Below the pieces are notes generated by a model. The model did no database searches, was not told the origin of the DNA, and saw only the letters and a program-made list of their open reading frames with translations. Below, piece after piece: positions 12,160 to 23,099 of a stretch of DNA of 64,000 nt (the stretch's first letter is position 1; each line of letters begins with the position of its first letter). The DNA is taken from assembly GCA_025738555.1 (NCBI GenBank), contig JAOVFP010000005.1, positions 1,674,001-1,738,000 on the forward strand. The letters run 5' to 3'. Position numbers and translations under genes: made by a program. Origin of the DNA: Cyathus striatus. Lineage: Eukaryota; Basidiomycota; Agaricomycetes; Agaricales; Nidulariaceae.

Positions 12160-13190
12160 CATATAGTGATGAAAGACAAAATGGGAGGGAGGGAGAAAAG
12201 AGGGAGGAAGAATGAAATGAACCTTGTGATCAACATCAGTATTCTTCTTCTCCTTATTCACTGCCATTGTGCTTGGATATCAAAGGCACCACAATCCATG
12301 ACTTGCCTCAGTTGATGATGAGGACAAGAATGTCTGTGCATGCCTTAAACAGGGGATAGACCTGATGAACAGTGCTAGAAAAATTACATGTTAGAGTGCA
12401 GGAAAGGAGAGAAGGAGACAAGATTAAGATGAAGGTGGCAGAGGACAGTGTTATGGATATACTAGTATTCAACTACTATAGGGTATTTACTTGCCTTCTC
12501 ATCCTTCTTTTCTTCTTTCTTTTTCTATTCTTCTCATCTTTACATTCTCTACTTGTCTGCAGCTGCACTGCTTGAATATCATGTGGTCTTTTGTCCTATT
12601 GAACTCAGTGCAGAATGGAACTGAGTAGAAGTGAGTAGAAGATTCACAGACAGTCTACTTCCACAATGATCCATATTGAACATTCCAGTTAAATTAGCTA
12701 TTTTACATATAAAATCATGTGTAGACAGTCTGAACAATCAATCTATTTTTGCATACTAATACATTGTCATATTTGACACCTGTAAGAATCAGGACTCGAC
12801 TTAAGGCTATGCACTAAGTCTTGTGTTGTTGCTAAAAAGAGTACTGTAGTCCATTACTATACTACTTGCTACTATGTACTATACTTAGATAGTATTGTCA
12901 ATTACTGAATACACCTGCTATTCTAATCGGCAGTAGCCTGTGACTCACATTACATTGTTGCTTGGTTGACTTACTCTTTGAGAACCTAACAACTTACAAA
13001 TTGGTATGCTCATCATTATACTCTCACCTCAATATTCATATTCAGCTCAAGACTAGTATTAAAAGGGTACATTTCTATTCTACTTGAGTGTACTTACATT
13101 ACATGTATTCATAGGAATACACCAACATTGTTGTCACCTGCAGACCACAACAGACAGTAGATAGGCATATCTGGCATGATGGAGTTAGGC
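12160..13190. other. No gene recognised
   Basis: AT-rich, CpG-poor sequence with a T/C-rich tract near 12,500. No repeat relationship or domain found. Confidence 0.4.
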
Positions 13191-13199
13191 AGCAGGTGA

Positions 13200-13370
13200 A
13201 GATAGAGGCATCAATTATGTAAAATGAGAGAATGTACATTCAAAAGACATCAGCCAATCAGATGGCCAGAAAGTGAGATCCTGAACACAATCCACAAATT
13301 GTCTTATTAGGAAATCCAAATGTCCCCATAACCCACTACCTTAAAAGGTAGTGGGAATTATATGTTGTTT
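13200..13370. repeat. Dispersed repeat with perfect palindrome, CpG-decayed copy
   Basis: Related to 50,800-50,990. It contains a perfect 24-nt palindrome at 13,332-13,355, CCCACTACCTT-AA-AAGGTAGTGGG. Where the 50.9-kb copy has CG, this copy tends to have TG or CA. Confidence 0.6.
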
Positions 13371-13499
13371 GCAGAGAGAGTCATTATAATGAATAAGTAC
13401 ACAAAATAACATGACATAGAGCTACTACATTGCCATTTTAACCATGACTATTTCATGCAAGAGGAGGGAGAACACTGTGTACAGTATTGGGAATCTTGA

Positions 13500-13985
13500 G
13501 ATGATACTTCAACTTGCTCAATGTCTTATCATCTTAACTTTCTGTGTTTAACAGCCTCATGCATTCTGCATGCTTACATATTGATGCTCATGAGCACTCA
13601 CATTTCACTCAATAATGCTCATTGCTTTCAGCCTTGGATGAAGTCCAGGATCTCCTTGTACCAGAACCTCTACATAACCCACTTGAGACTCAAGATTTGA
13701 AATGAAATGAAAGGCACATTAAACATTATGCTCGAACTCCTCAGAGTATATCATTGTCTTCCAATTACTGTCCATTAATAACTCACAAGCATGTGTCAAT
13801 TTCAGTACATTTTGGTATCAGATTTGAACATGTGCATCTGAATTCTCAGATGCCAGCTGCACTGTACCAATCCTACAAAGATCAATCTATGAAAGGTAAT
13901 CTATTATCTAATATAAATATAGAACATCAGTAATGCAAGCCCAGCTCAAAGTTGAAGCATATCCTTGCCTGTAGGCATTAGGTGA
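13500..13985. repeat. CpG-decayed copy of the tRNA-Asp repeat (no tRNA)
   Basis: Aligns with 7,780-8,280 and 44,330-44,860. Nearly every CG of those copies is TG or CA here (for example GCCTCGGACGAAG became GCCTTGGATGAAG). It ends at about 13,985, before the position where the tRNA gene would be. Confidence 0.8.
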
Positions 13986-14449
13986 TCAGGGGGGGTATGC
14001 ACATATAGGGGGAGAGGATGGGACACAGCACAATGGGAATGTGGCAACATGGCACATCAAGAACAAGTGTTTGCACTACATGACAGAATTGTTGAAGTGA
14101 ACAGACTTCATGGACCCTTTGGATTATAACACATACAAATATCCCTATGTAGATAGCTCATTGTATCATACATTGTGCTCTTTGTTGTTAATCCACTACA
14201 TTATCACCCTTGTGCTGGCCTGCATCAAGGCTTCCTCTTCCCCATGCCCACACAAGGCATGGCTCACTCATTATTACCTCTGGCCAACACTTGTGTATGC
14301 CTTGCTAGGCACTATCACAACTGCTACATGTCTGGTTAGACTGTAGTTCACATTCCCCCCTTCACAGGCCATAGGCACCTCATTCCTTTTCCTCAAAATG
14401 GTGATGACCTGTTCAACAAGAATCACCCATGCATGTACCAGTATGTAGT
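13986..14449 (+). other. Transposon-derived sequence with short open frame
   Basis: A plus open frame (14,110-14,346) encodes a hydrophobic 78-residue peptide. Context and splice-like sites just downstream suggest it belongs to the same transposon remnant as the inverted-repeat arm. Confidence 0.3.
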
Positions 14450-15136
14450 GTGTTATTTCTCCCCTGCAGCTTCATCTGTTATCCTAGTAAGTGCGCTCTT
14501 TATGTTTTAAAATGCTTACATGGTCAACTATTTCTAGATCCCCAATGTCATCAATCATATATTCTCTGACAAGAGATATATGTGCCATTCATTCAACAAG
14601 TCTATTGAAATAATATGCCAACTTGAATTTCCACCCTATCTAGGTATGTATGTACATAACTTCCCCTGATCTTTTTATATTTGTTTTATAGTTTTTATTC
14701 CCTTGTTTTAAGTATATGTTTTTATCATATATTTAGCTGACAGCACAGGACTTAGCCCCAGCTCTCGACCCCAAGATCAGTCAGGTAAGTTTTATGTAAT
14801 ACAAGTTGTTATATATAATTTATTAGTCTCTTATCAAATTAATAGCTGCCATATCATGCTCTAGTCTGTCTTGAGTCCACCAGAAGTCCACCCAGAACCT
14901 GTTGAATAGCAGGGGTCCAGTTAGTTCAACAGGAATTCCAGCAGACCAAATCCATATGAAATCCAACTGGACTCCTGCCAGAACATTGGAATAGTTATTG
15001 ACATTTACTTTATATTAATTAATATTACAATAAATACTAGTACTGAATTAAAATAAATATATGTGTTGTCCATAGTGTGATTCAAACACAGGCCTACCTG
15101 ATGATCACATAACAACTTACTCACATGTTCTCACAC
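14450..15136 (+). repeat. Left arm of a large inverted repeat
   Basis: About 690 bp that reappear in reverse orientation at 21,469-22,160. The arm carries exon-intron-like structure on plus: a GTAAGT donor at 14,487, TTTCTAG acceptor near 14,536, then TAG acceptor before CTGACAGCACAGGACT (14,738) and a GTAAGTTTTA donor at 14,785. It therefore looks like part of a transposon gene. The end at 15,136 is CTCACACA in both arms. Confidence 0.75.
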
Positions 15137-15976
15137 AAAGGTGAGCAAGAACATGTGAATGAAACTTAAAAAACAGACTTACATTTTGGTATTTCTCCCA
15201 ACCACAAAATCATCAGCCCTTCATCATGTTCCATGTGCCAGGGCTAAAGGACAGGCACTCATCAGGAAAACTGAGCACCCAGCATAGATCTCCAGTGTCA
15301 TATCCCATATTGCCTACCTTGGGCCATGAACCTTCTTACTCCAACTTGTATATTGTTTCCTCTGATCAACTTGTATATTTTCATATTGTTACATATATTG
15401 CTTACTGTACATAATTTAATTTTACCTCCATCTCATCCATTCTACTAAGCCATCCCCTCAGTATTGTAGTTACATATTGATAGTGAGTCACTTATCATTC
15501 TTAAGTGTGCCACTATTTGTTTCATGGTACACTGCCATTTGTGCCCATTTCTCAAACACATTTTATTATGTTTAATTAGTATTAGTCTTCATTCTTGTAC
15601 ATTATCTCTGATAAGACTAACTTTTAGATTATGTTTATTTATGTAGTATTAACACTACCAACAAAGAACATACAGTTCAAGTTAGATTTATATTTAGTTT
15701 GAGGGCACAAGAGTTTCCAGTAGGATAAATGAACAATGTATATTAATAACAGTAAATGTGATTGCTGTCAGTACTAGTGATGTCGATGTTCAGTTCTGAA
15801 CTTTGGTTTGAACTCGAACTGCTGCTGAACTGGACACAAGTTCAGTTCAGCATTTGGCCATCTTGGTAGAACTGAACTCATTGTTCAGTTTTCAGTTCTT
15901 CTAATATTGGAAATATGCAAACAGGTTTGAATGTGAGCAAACATACTTTTTTTTTTTCATGTTCTACATTAAAATA

Positions 15977-16181
15977 AAAGAAATAAGGCTGGCAAGCGGC
16001 ATAGCCCACTACCCCTTATTATTCTGTTTAGTAAGACATATCAATGAATAACACGACAGCTATTAAATAGACAAAAAATCGATGTTCTTGGTTGTTGAAC
16101 AGAGTGCATAAGTGGGGACACTGAGGATGGGGGCACAGAAAGAGACGAGGATGGATGTAGGATGGGGGTAGAGGAAGAGAC
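15977..16181 (-). mobile_element. SINE-like retroposon inside the hAT element
   Basis: A 205-bp insert between long direct repeats: 15,944-15,976 and 16,182-16,213, both running from TAC through a T-run to CATGTTCTACATTAAAATA. On minus the insert ends GTAGTGGGCTATGCCGCTTG and then CCAGCCTTATTTCTTT. Target repeats of 32-33 bp next to a T-run point to LINE-type target-primed insertion. It keeps several CG while its surroundings have almost none, so it is younger than the hAT element. Confidence 0.75.
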
Positions 16182-17003
16182 TACTTTTTTTTTTCATGTT
16201 CTACATTAAAATATGTATTGCTGGACATTGTAAAGTATTGTAAATACAGTGTAAAGCATGATAGTAAACTATTACAAATATTTGTTTGTTTGGTTGTGCC
16301 TTTAGATGTAATAAGATCATACTGCACAGCAAACAATACAATGACATAATACCAATGCTCTGAGCCTTTATGCTGAAAGATGTTCCTCTAGAGTCCACTC
16401 CTCCTCAATATGAGTCCCAACTCTTATCATTCCGATGGCAAGCAGTTCATCCAAGCTTGAAATTCGATCTTTTCAATAGCAAGTAGGATATCCCAGCAAT
16501 GGCCACTCAAAATTTGCAATGGAAGCTGCTACTCAATGATAATCTGCTCCCACCCCAAGTCTGGCATTTGATCTTGGAACTTGTTTCTTTCTGGCAATTT
16601 TTTATCTCTAAGGTGGCAACTACTACTGAAATATATTCCTGCTTCTTGGCAACAAATTGGTATGGTCACTTTTACTTAAAGACTATCCACTCACTTCGGA
16701 TCTGGTACTGGATCTCAAGCTTTGTGATGACCTCTCGACGTTTCTGATGGCAACTCATTCTTAAAGTTAGCAACCTCTTGATGTTTCCAATGGCAGCTCA
16801 TCCTTAAAGTTAGCATGCTCTTGCTCTGGCACATTCTGAAATGTATATAATGTGCAACCTCAAGCTTGCTTGTGCCCTCAAGTTGTTAACTCAAGTTACA
16901 CCTTCTATTGTGAAGTCTATTACTCAATATACGGTATGTGATTTCAAACTTATACTTTTTATTATGGTACTAATACTATTTAGTTTTACTACAGTACAGT
17001 AAC

Positions 17004-17402
17004 ATGTCTCACTCTTCCAACACCTCCTGCTCCTCCTCCAACTCTGCTCCCCACCTCTCTCCCCGCTCTTCCAATATCTCTGATGCTGGATGTGCCATAC
17101 GTGCTGATGGGACTTTGAAAGATGCATCTGAGATACAGTTCTTCCATGATAAGGATGATGACCTTCTGATGGTCATTGCTTCGCCCTCAGCATCTGAAGA
17201 CTCTGAAACTGAAGCTTCAAACACAAAAGGAAAGGCTCCTGTTAAATTGTGTACATCATCATGCAAGACAAAGCCTTCCCAATGTGTTCGCGAGGCTGCA
17301 GAGGCAGAGTCTGAAGTGAGCTTGAGGAAGCCATTGAAGAAGAAGTGCCCTGCTTCTGGAAGTCCAAAGTCATACTTGAATCCTGAAACAGAGGTGGTGT
17401 AG
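17004..17402 (+). CDS. Hypothetical acidic Ser-rich protein in hAT element
   Basis: 132 codons from an ATG: a Ser-rich start (MSHSSNTSCSSSNSAPH), then ADGTLKDASEIQFFHDKDDD, an acidic Ser/Glu region and a Lys-rich patch (LRKPLKKKCP). I do not recognise a domain. Its position suggests a remnant of an element-encoded accessory or transposase N-terminal region, but this is inference. The overlapping minus frame (17,009-17,593) is probably a shadow. Confidence 0.4.
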   Translation: MSHSSNTSCSSSNSAPHLSPRSSNISDAGCAIRADGTLKDASEIQFFHDKDDDLLMVIASPSASEDSETEASNTKGKAPVKLCTSSCKTKPSQCVREAAEAESEVSLRKPLKKKCPASGSPKSYLNPETEVV

Positions 17403-18028
17403 TAGATGGCTGAGGATCGATAGCATGTCCAGCTGCAAAGTAGGTAGGTACCATAAGTACAGGAAAGTGAATTGCATACAACAATATATAAGAACATACT
17501 TGTAAGTTGTATCATAGCATCCTTGCTATACATTCTGGTACCATTTGGGCCTTGGGTTGTTGATAGCTTGTAAGGTCTTTTGAGGGAGGTCATGGTGAGT
17601 CATAGTATAGAGCAGGTAGAGCCAGAAGGACATTGATAATGCTCGTTGCTAAAAACATTCCCTAGGCTTTATCTATCATCACAAAACCACACAGAAATGC
17701 CACCTCCCTGCGATGCAAAGTAAGGACTCCTGTGTATATCATTCAGTTGGCTCAAGAGCTGTATATGTAGTTTATACAGTGTAGCCTCCAAGTTTAGTAG
17801 CATAAGTGCAGACCGTAAGCAATGATGTAGATGCAGAGGAAAAGATTGAAGTCCAGTTCATGGTTTGAACACCTTTTGAACCTGAACTGGACCTCTATGA
17901 ACCTGAACTGTAGGTTCAGTCCATGGTTCGGACAAATCAGCTGAACCGAACCTAAAGTCCAGTTCTGAGTTCAGAGAAAAAGGTCTCTGAACTGGACTGA
18001 ACTGGACTTTGATGTCACTAGTCAGTAC

Positions 18029-18513
18029 TTTCAAATCATATTTCAGACTTTAGAGTTGTACTCAGAATGGCAATATCAAATTCAGAACATACTCTACTGT
18101 GAGAATGGAAGTACAGCCAGTGTGGTGCTTAAGATAATCTAAAGTAAATCTAACTACTTATATACTAAATTACATGCCAGCAATCTCATGTGCAATGATC
18201 TAGCTAGGGAAGTGTATGTATCATATGTCCTAGTGGAATCCATGAGGGTGCACTCTGTCTTGGAGATGCATCAAGTGCTGCACTGTGCTATTAATAGGCA
18301 CACATCAAGACATGTGCTAATACATGTGCTAATCTTAGACAGGTACTCAGATATAACAGACACTGGTGTTACTGGTGCAGGTGCATCTGATTGCACCACC
18401 CAATGTGCCATGGGTAGTATTTGATGTGTATTTCAAAGTGCTGGGGGACATGCAGTTTCCTGCATGGCTGCAGTAATACACATGGGAGAATGTGTGGGTG
18501 TTCAAGGCTATTA
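18029..18513. other. No gene recognised
   Basis: CpG-poor AT-rich sequence between two DNA transposons. Short open frames without domains. Confidence 0.35.
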
Positions 18514-18956
18514 TGGTGCACATGGCTTAGTCACCACTAGTTTTGTACAGTGGCAAAATCCATCCATGAAAATTTTGAAAAATTTCCCCTTGATTTTTGT
18601 AGCTTTTGGAGGGGTTTCATGCACTTTGCTATATGTAATATCAGTTTAGAGCACTATGAGGCAGATTAAGATACAAAAAATTGTGATATTCTCCCCCCAA
18701 GTGATTTCATATTGATGACAAATCCATCCAAATATGGTAACCACCTTCCCAATATGGCAATGTGGCAAAATTCATCATTGACAAAAAAATATAACTCATT
18801 CAGTTTGAAGAATTTTGATAAATCCTTTTGTAGATTTACTCTGTTCATCAAAAGAAGCATTTCTACAAGAGGAATAAGAAAATGGGGGTCATGCATGAGA
18901 AATTTAAGTCACCCTTTGCCTGTACAAAAGTTGTGGTGACTAAGCCATGTGCACCA
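18514..18956. mobile_element. 443-bp MITE with TA target duplication
   Basis: Terminal inverted repeats of about 37 bp with two mismatches, starting TGGTGCACATGGCTTAGTCA on both ends, flanked by TA (18,512-18,513 and 18,957-18,958). TA duplication fits the Tc1/mariner superfamily. No coding capacity. Confidence 0.75.
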
Positions 18957-18958
18957 TA

Positions 18959-20040
18959 GATGGGGGCCAGAGCAGTACCCAGACTATTTGTAAGGGTGAA
19001 AGGTGGGTTAAGGCCCAAACAAAGAAGTTAAAATATGAGTTGTCAAACATCTGTTTGACTGAGGGGTCCTAAGGTGTGTGAGAGGGTGATTAGTAAAGGT
19101 GCAGGGTGGGTGGAGATGCAATGAGGGAGAAAAACTTCAAAACAATGTTTTGAAGTGAGGACTTGACAGATTTTTGAGAACAAAATGGTAAAATGATAGT
19201 TGAGAACACAGACAACAACCTAGAGACAGAGACTTAGACTCAAAATTAAACTGAGAGTGGGGAAAATTTCTCTAAGTTGGGTGGAAGTAGATACACAGTT
19301 TTTATAGGAAATTAGAATAAAGTGGCTACTTAACAAAGAATAGTCAAAATAGTGTGTATTTTTGGAGTTTGAGATTGTAAATATCAAAGTGAAAATGGTA
19401 AGGCATGAAACAGAAACTGTAGTGATGAATTAGAATAAATTTTGTAGAATAGGACTTGGGGGAGAGTGTCTTGAGGTGGTGGTGCGGCCATTGGTAAAGC
19501 TGACTATGGTATTCATTTGCTCTTGATAGTGCAGGATACCAATGATCTTGAACCCTGTTGTGTAATAGCAGTGTTTGGGATGGTATACAAGTGTCAATGT
19601 TGAGGGAGGGAAAGTGGGAGGAGACAAGTGAGTGGGGGAAGAGTAAATGCAACTAATGCATTGATGTGTGTATGGCTAGATTTGCTATCATTATCTTCAT
19701 GATATCAATCACATGATCTGAGCAAACACAGCTTGTAAAGTAGTAGGTTTTGTAGTGCAGGTGAAACACCTGCTCTACACTATGACAATGCTAACAGGTA
19801 AGACATGGATTACAAAGAGAACCTTGTGCCAAGGTATATTCTGTAGCCTTGTGACTAGTCTGACTTAGTACTGAGGACATTACTGGTGGTGCAAGGAGGG
19901 TACAGATATATTCCATAGTAGCACATTCAGGGTTCTACTTTTCTGTATAGTATAGCTATCTAGTACTGGTAATTTATACAAGAATCATTGAGTGGCCCAA
20001 ATATATTGTCATCGTATTGAATCCCTTAATTCATATCAGA
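18959..20040. other. No gene recognised
   Basis: CpG-poor, low-information sequence. Open frames such as 19,344-19,652 on minus show no domain. Confidence 0.4.
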
Positions 20041-20170
20041 GGTGATACTTTGACTGGCAGTGCAGAACTCAACCCCAGCCCTTGGACTCCTCCCTTGATA
20101 GTGTACTTGAGCAGAATACTTTAGCTGGCAGCTCAGGACTCACCCCAACTCTTGGACTCAGGCTTGATTC
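20041..20170 (+). repeat. Two-copy tandem duplication
   Basis: The segment starting CTTTGACTGGCAGTGCAGAA recurs about 65 bp later as CTTTAGCTGGCAGCTCAGGA. Both copies carry CTTGGACTC. Related wording occurs at 14,746 (AGCTGACAGCACAGGACT). Confidence 0.5.
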
Positions 20171-20527
20171 ACTATACTATATTACTGATACTACACAGTA
20201 CTTTACACTCCCCCCCCCCCCCCCACTCTGGCCAGACTCTGGGTGGACCCAATATATTCTGGATATTCTGGATGGACTCCAGATGGACTCCAGCTGAATA
20301 TACAATTGTCCACCTGGACTCCAGGTGGATTGGATACTGTCCTGGTGGACTCATGACAGACATTTTATCAACCAGTGTAAGTCCACTAGATTTATTAGAA
20401 TAACTATTTGAAGTGAACTTAAGGTGAAAAAGAATTAAATAAATTATGAAAATTCATACAAAATAATCAAATCAAAACAATTTATTATAATTAAATTACA
20501 TATTTCTATTTATTTTTAAAAAATTAC

Positions 20528-21340
20528 TGCCCCTGCCTCCTGCGTTTCGCATGCTCCTGCTCAGCACTCTCAATGACAATGATGGGCAGGGGAGCACCTG
20601 CTGTCGACAGGACATCCCCCTTCTTCATTGTGTCTCCTTCCTCTCATTGTGCACCCCCTCGTTTTGCTCCTCCTTTCATTGACATGGCGCCTCTCTCTTC
20701 ATTACACCCCCCCTCCCTCTCATTTCACCCCTGCTGTTCTCTTCCCCTCTTGTCATCATTGTGCCTCCCTCCTCATTGTGCCCCCCTCCTCATTGCATCC
20801 CCCTTTGTTGCTCTTCCCCTCTTGTTGTTGTGGCACTCCCCTCTATCTTGACATGCTGCCCTCCCTCTTGTTGTGCACCCCCCCTCTCGTCAACATGGCA
20901 CACACCCCTTGCTGCACCCTCCTTAGTGTTGTGCCCCTTGCTTGTCAATGCAGTGTCCTCCTTCTCATCTCCTTGATGTGGCACCCCCCTCTCAATGCAC
21001 CATCCTCCTTGCTGATGTTCTGCACCCCTCTCAATGTGCCCACCCCCTCACTAATGTGGCACTCCCATCTCGATATGCTGCACTCCTTGACATGCCCCCC
21101 TCCACAATGCACTCCCCTCCACAATGTGCCCCTCTCCATGGCACACCCCCCTCCATGACACACCCCCTTCCATGACATGCTCCCCTCCACAATGCTCCCC
21201 CTTGTCATTTTCATCCCTTAGTCACCTGTGTTGTGGTCATTCCCTCATCATTGTCATTGTCCTGTTGTCATTGGGAAGGAGGGGAGAGGAGGAGGAGAGG
21301 AGAGGAGGAGGAGGGTGGGAGGGAAGGAGTGAATGTTGTT
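20528..21340 (+). repeat. Strand-asymmetric pyrimidine-rich tract
   Basis: About 700 bp in which the plus strand is made of CCCCCTC-type blocks separated by short ATTG/ACATG words, ending in a purine-rich GGAGAGGAGGAGGAG stretch near 21,290. Open frames here are low-complexity artefacts. Confidence 0.6.
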
Positions 21341-21468
21341 GTGACCATTAGGTGATCATGACATGTCCAAAACGGGAGTTGCCAAATGTGCACTGTGTGC
21401 ACATGTGAGTGCCCTACATATGGTGTAGTATGCGTAGCTGTAATAATGGCTTTATGGTATATTGGTTA

Positions 21469-22160
21469 TGTGTGAGAACATGTGAGTAAGTTGTTATGTG
21501 ATCATCAGGTAGGCCTGTGTTTGAATCACACTATGGACAACACATATATTTATTTTAATTCAGTACTAGTATTTATTGTAATATTAATTAATATAAAGTA
21601 AATGTCAATAACTATTCCAATGTTCTGGCAGGAGTCCAGTTGGATTTCATATGGATTTGGTCTGCTGGAATTCCTGTTGAACTAACTGGACCCCTGCTAT
21701 TCAACAGGTTCTGGGTGGACTTCTGGTGGACTCAAGACAGACTAGAGCATGATATGGCAGCTATTAATTTGATAAGAGACTAATAAATTATATATAACAA
21801 CTTGTATTACATAAAACTTACCTGACTGATCTTGGGGTCGAGAGCTGGGGCTAAGTCCTGTGCTGTCAGCTAAATATATGATAAAAACATATACTTAAAA
21901 CAAGGGAATAAAAACTATAAAACAAATATAAAAAGATCAGGGGAAGTTATGTACATACATACCTAGATAGGGTGGAAATTCAAGTTGGCATATTATTTCA
22001 ATAGACTTGTTGAATGAATGGCACATATATCTCTTGTCAGAGAATATATGATTGATGACATTGGGGATCTAGAAATAGTTGACCATGTAAGCATTTTAAA
22101 ACATAAAGAGTGCACTTACTAGGATAACAGATGAAGCTGCAGGGGAGATAATAACATATC
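21469..22160 (-). repeat. Right arm of the large inverted repeat
   Basis: Reverse-complement counterpart of 14,450-15,136, starting TGTGAGAACATGTGAGTAAG and including the same exon-like and intron-like junctions. The arms are close to identical by eye. Confidence 0.75.
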
Positions 22161-22164
22161 AGTA

Positions 22165-22790
22165 GTGGATGTTGCCAGATGAGTGCTCAGTATATGAGAT
22201 GAGGCACCTTGAGATAACATGTATCAAGTCCAGTATACATCAGTACATACCTTTTGTGGCATGGCATAGGAACACATGATGCACATCATTAGGGAAATAG
22301 TGCCTATGCTATAATTAGAATACTGTGCACTTTATCACTAAAGTCCTGGCCAACTATGGACTCATTAAATAGATATGTGCATTTGGTACTTTACATGTAT
22401 TATTAAATATCTGTAGTTTATATAAGGTGAGGGCAAATGCAAGGGAACACTAAGAACTGCACAGCACACAGTACTTCCATTCCCCACAGACAGGGTGATG
22501 CCTAGGCAGGAAATATATTGGTTTTTTGATGTATTTTCAAGTTATCTAAGCACACATAGTGCTGACAGCACTGAGTTCACAATGTACTCATCTCTTTAGT
22601 TATATCCTTTGAATCTAAATTACATTTGAACCATTGACATCCTTTGAACCCTTACAAGACAATTGACTTAAACTCAGGTATATAAATAGAATAAGTAGCT
22701 GTTTTTACATTGTATTATAGTGCTATTTTAACAAATTACCAGTAGCTAAAGCTGGTAGTGACATCAAGCAGGACTGGACTCAACAAAAAT
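22165..22790. other. No gene recognised
   Basis: CpG-poor AT-rich sequence between the inverted-repeat arm and the subterminal repeat block. Nothing identifiable. Confidence 0.35.
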
Positions 22791-22859
22791 GGCTGGACTT
22801 ACAGCTAAAACATGTTGAGCCAAAGTCCAGCTGGAGTGAGCTCTTTACACTTAGCCATG

Positions 22860-23085
22860 TGTTCTGTACGGATCTGCACGGAATCCGTACGGAATTTTCG
22901 GAGTCTGTGCGGAATCTGCACAGATTTTTTTCATTTTGGCAGAGGTTTTTTTGGGTCTGTACAGATTCCGCACAGATTCCGAAAATTCCGTACAGATTAC
23001 GCAGAATTCCTCGGAATTCCGCATTACAGACCTGAAAATTCTGTACAGATTCTGTACAGAATCTGTACAGAATTTTATTATACTT
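22860..23085. repeat. Short palindromic repeat block
   Basis: Repeats of CGGAATCCGTACGGA and TACAGAATCTG in both orientations. Similar words reappear on the other side of the minisatellite at 24,750-24,905, so the two blocks bracket it. Confidence 0.6.
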
Positions 23086-23099
23086 ATTTCCTTGCATGT

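Larger units (their letters stand above)
15775..18020. mobile_element. hAT-type DNA transposon, probably non-autonomous
   Basis: 2,246 bp flanked by the perfect 8-bp direct repeat GTCAGTAC (15,767-15,774 and 18,021-18,028). Terminal inverted repeats start TAGTGATGTCGATGTTCAG on the left and TAGTGACATCAAAGTCCAG on the right; most differences are CG-decay pairs. Subterminal regions are rich in GTTCAGTTC/GAACTGGAC. An 8-bp duplication and such termini are hallmarks of the hAT superfamily. No transposase with a hAT dimerisation domain was found inside. The element carries a younger SINE-like insertion. Confidence 0.8.

Noticed and set aside
17009..17593. 194-codon minus open frame in the hAT element
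   Set aside because: It overlaps the plus frame with a better start; composition looks like an antisense shadow.
20191..20201. Target-site duplication for the C-tract element
   Set aside because: Bases flanking CTTTACACTC (CACAGTA) and GAGTGTAAAG (ACCTCAT) do not match at any length I tried.
20573..21158. Several overlapping open frames rich in Pro/Leu/Ser
   Set aside because: They arise from the pyrimidine-rich low-complexity tract and appear in all frames and both strands.
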